The translations under genes were made by a program, and so were the position numbers. Below the pieces are notes generated by a model. It worked only from the letters and a program-made list of their open reading frames with translations, did no database searches and was not told the DNA's origin. A DNA stretch of 32,202 nt from positions 1 through 32,202 of the forward strand of contig JAFKES010000134.1 of NCBI GenBank assembly GCA_017308495.1, read 5' to 3'. Of this stretch, positions 31,727 through 32,202 are shown piece after piece. Numbering within the stretch: the first letter of the stretch is position 1; each line of letters opens with the position of its first letter. Source of the stretch: Afipia sp. GTDB lineage: Bacteria > Pseudomonadota > Alphaproteobacteria > Rhizobiales > Xanthobacteraceae.

Positions 31727-31745
31727 CTTGCATTACTGGACTAAT
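31727..31745. promoter_or_regulatory. Regulon element copy C (CTTGCATTACTGGACTAAT)
   Basis: Third copy of the 19-bp element, in the 249-bp divergent spacer between the FAD-subunit gene and coxG. On the minus strand ATTAGT is followed after 17 bases by TATACT (31717-31722), a good -10-like hexamer reading toward the Mo-hydroxylase operon. It could control both directions. Nothing else gene-like is seen in 31622-31870. Confidence 0.7.
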
Positions 31746-31870
31746 ATATGCGATGTCAAGCTGCGCACGCAAGCATGATAGCCCGCGACCAGGTTGCGCG
31801 TATTGCGACGCACGCACGAAACATCGCGCGCGGACCACGGGACGATCACTGCAGGAACAGGAGCACCGAT

Positions 31871-32202
31871 ATGAAGCTGACAGGACAACAGCAGATTCCG
31901 GCGAGCCGTGATCTCGTCTGGAAAGCCCTCAACGATCCGGCGGTTCTCAAGGCATGCATTCCCGGCTGTCAGGAGCTTGTAAAACTCTCCGACACCCAGA
32001 TGAACGCAACCGCGGTGATCAAGGTCGGCCCGGTCAGCGCGAAGTTTCAGGGCGCGGTCACCCTGTCCGACCTCGACCCTCCGAACGGTTATCGCATTGC
32101 CGGCGAGGGTCAGGGCGGCGTCGCGGGATTCGCCAAAGGGAGCGCCGTCGTCCGGCTTGAAGCCGACGGAGACGCCACCCTCCTCCACTACGACGTGTCG
32201 GC
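31871..32202 (+). CDS. coxG: CoxG family (SRPBCC) protein, partial at right edge
   Basis: The first 110 codons are visible, starting MKLTGQQQIPASRDLVWKAL, followed by LNDPAVLKACIPGCQELVKL, KVGPVSAKFQGAVTLSDL and GEGQGGVAGFAKGSA, the CoxG/SRPBCC signature. CoxG-like proteins are linked to membrane recruitment or maturation of Mo-hydroxylases such as CO dehydrogenase, and may carry a quinone or lipid-like ligand. AGGAG lies 7 bases before the ATG. It is divergent from the FAD/FeS/Mo operon and shares the spacer containing element C. The 3' end is outside the window. Confidence 0.9.
   Translation, partial: MKLTGQQQIPASRDLVWKALNDPAVLKACIPGCQELVKLSDTQMNATAVIKVGPVSAKFQGAVTLSDLDPPNGYRIAGEGQGGVAGFAKGSAVVRLEADGDATLLHYDVS

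Overview
The window comes from a high-GC alphaproteobacterium, most likely a Bradyrhizobium/Rhodopseudomonas/Afipia-type organism. This is inferred from the GC-rich, C/G-ending codons, the density of Liv-type importers, crotonases and CoA enzymes, and the LTXXQ glycine-rich periplasmic protein. No rRNA, tRNA, insertion sequence or CRISPR array was recognised. The DNA is dense with catabolic operons, each carrying its own regulator and importer.

Left block (1-5.1 kb, minus strand): a GntR/FCD regulator, a PaaG-like crotonase, and LivG-, LivH-, LivM- and substrate-binding-type proteins form one transcription unit that runs off the left edge. Upstream of the regulator are two copies of the palindrome TTGTCSGACAA. 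One lies directly at the predicted -10/+1 region, which suggests autoregulation. Next (5.25-7.08 kb) is an unrelated secreted glycine-rich protein with two LTXXQ-type domains.

Middle block (7.3-14.6 kb): an iron-type alcohol dehydrogenase (minus) diverges from a plus-strand operon. That operon encodes a DgoR-like GntR regulator, a cupin of the 2,4'-dihydroxyacetophenone dioxygenase type, an SDR, and a complete Ssu/Tau-type ABC importer (two permeases, ATPase, binding protein). An unrecognised 110-residue single-span protein sits inside the importer genes. A 29-bp palindrome lies between the divergent units, and a hairpin terminator closes the operon at 14.62 kb.

Right block (14.7-32.2 kb): four transcription units appear to form one regulon. 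(i) A seven-gene minus-strand operon: Fe-ADH, hotdog thioesterase, crotonase, MBL-fold lactonase, atypical SDR, AMP-forming acyl-CoA ligase, succinate-semialdehyde-type dehydrogenase. (ii) A LivGFHM importer operon whose livH is broken by an internal frameshifting deletion. (iii) A divergent Liv-type binding protein. (iv) A molybdenum hydroxylase operon (FAD, 2Fe-2S and Mo subunits) with a tandem-HxlR regulator downstream and a divergent coxG. A 19-bp element with consensus CTTGCATWAMTRGACTAAT occurs three times, upstream of units i, ii/iii and iv, in the same orientation relative to the catabolic or binding-protein gene.

The lactonase + Fe-ADH + SSADH trio matches the logic of the Agrobacterium blcABC (attKLM) gamma-butyrolactone pathway. 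Here it is combined with a CoA ligase, hydratase, thioesterase and Mo hydroxylase. My inference is a catabolic system for a lactone-forming or heterocyclic substrate that ends in succinate. The substrate cannot be named from sequence alone.
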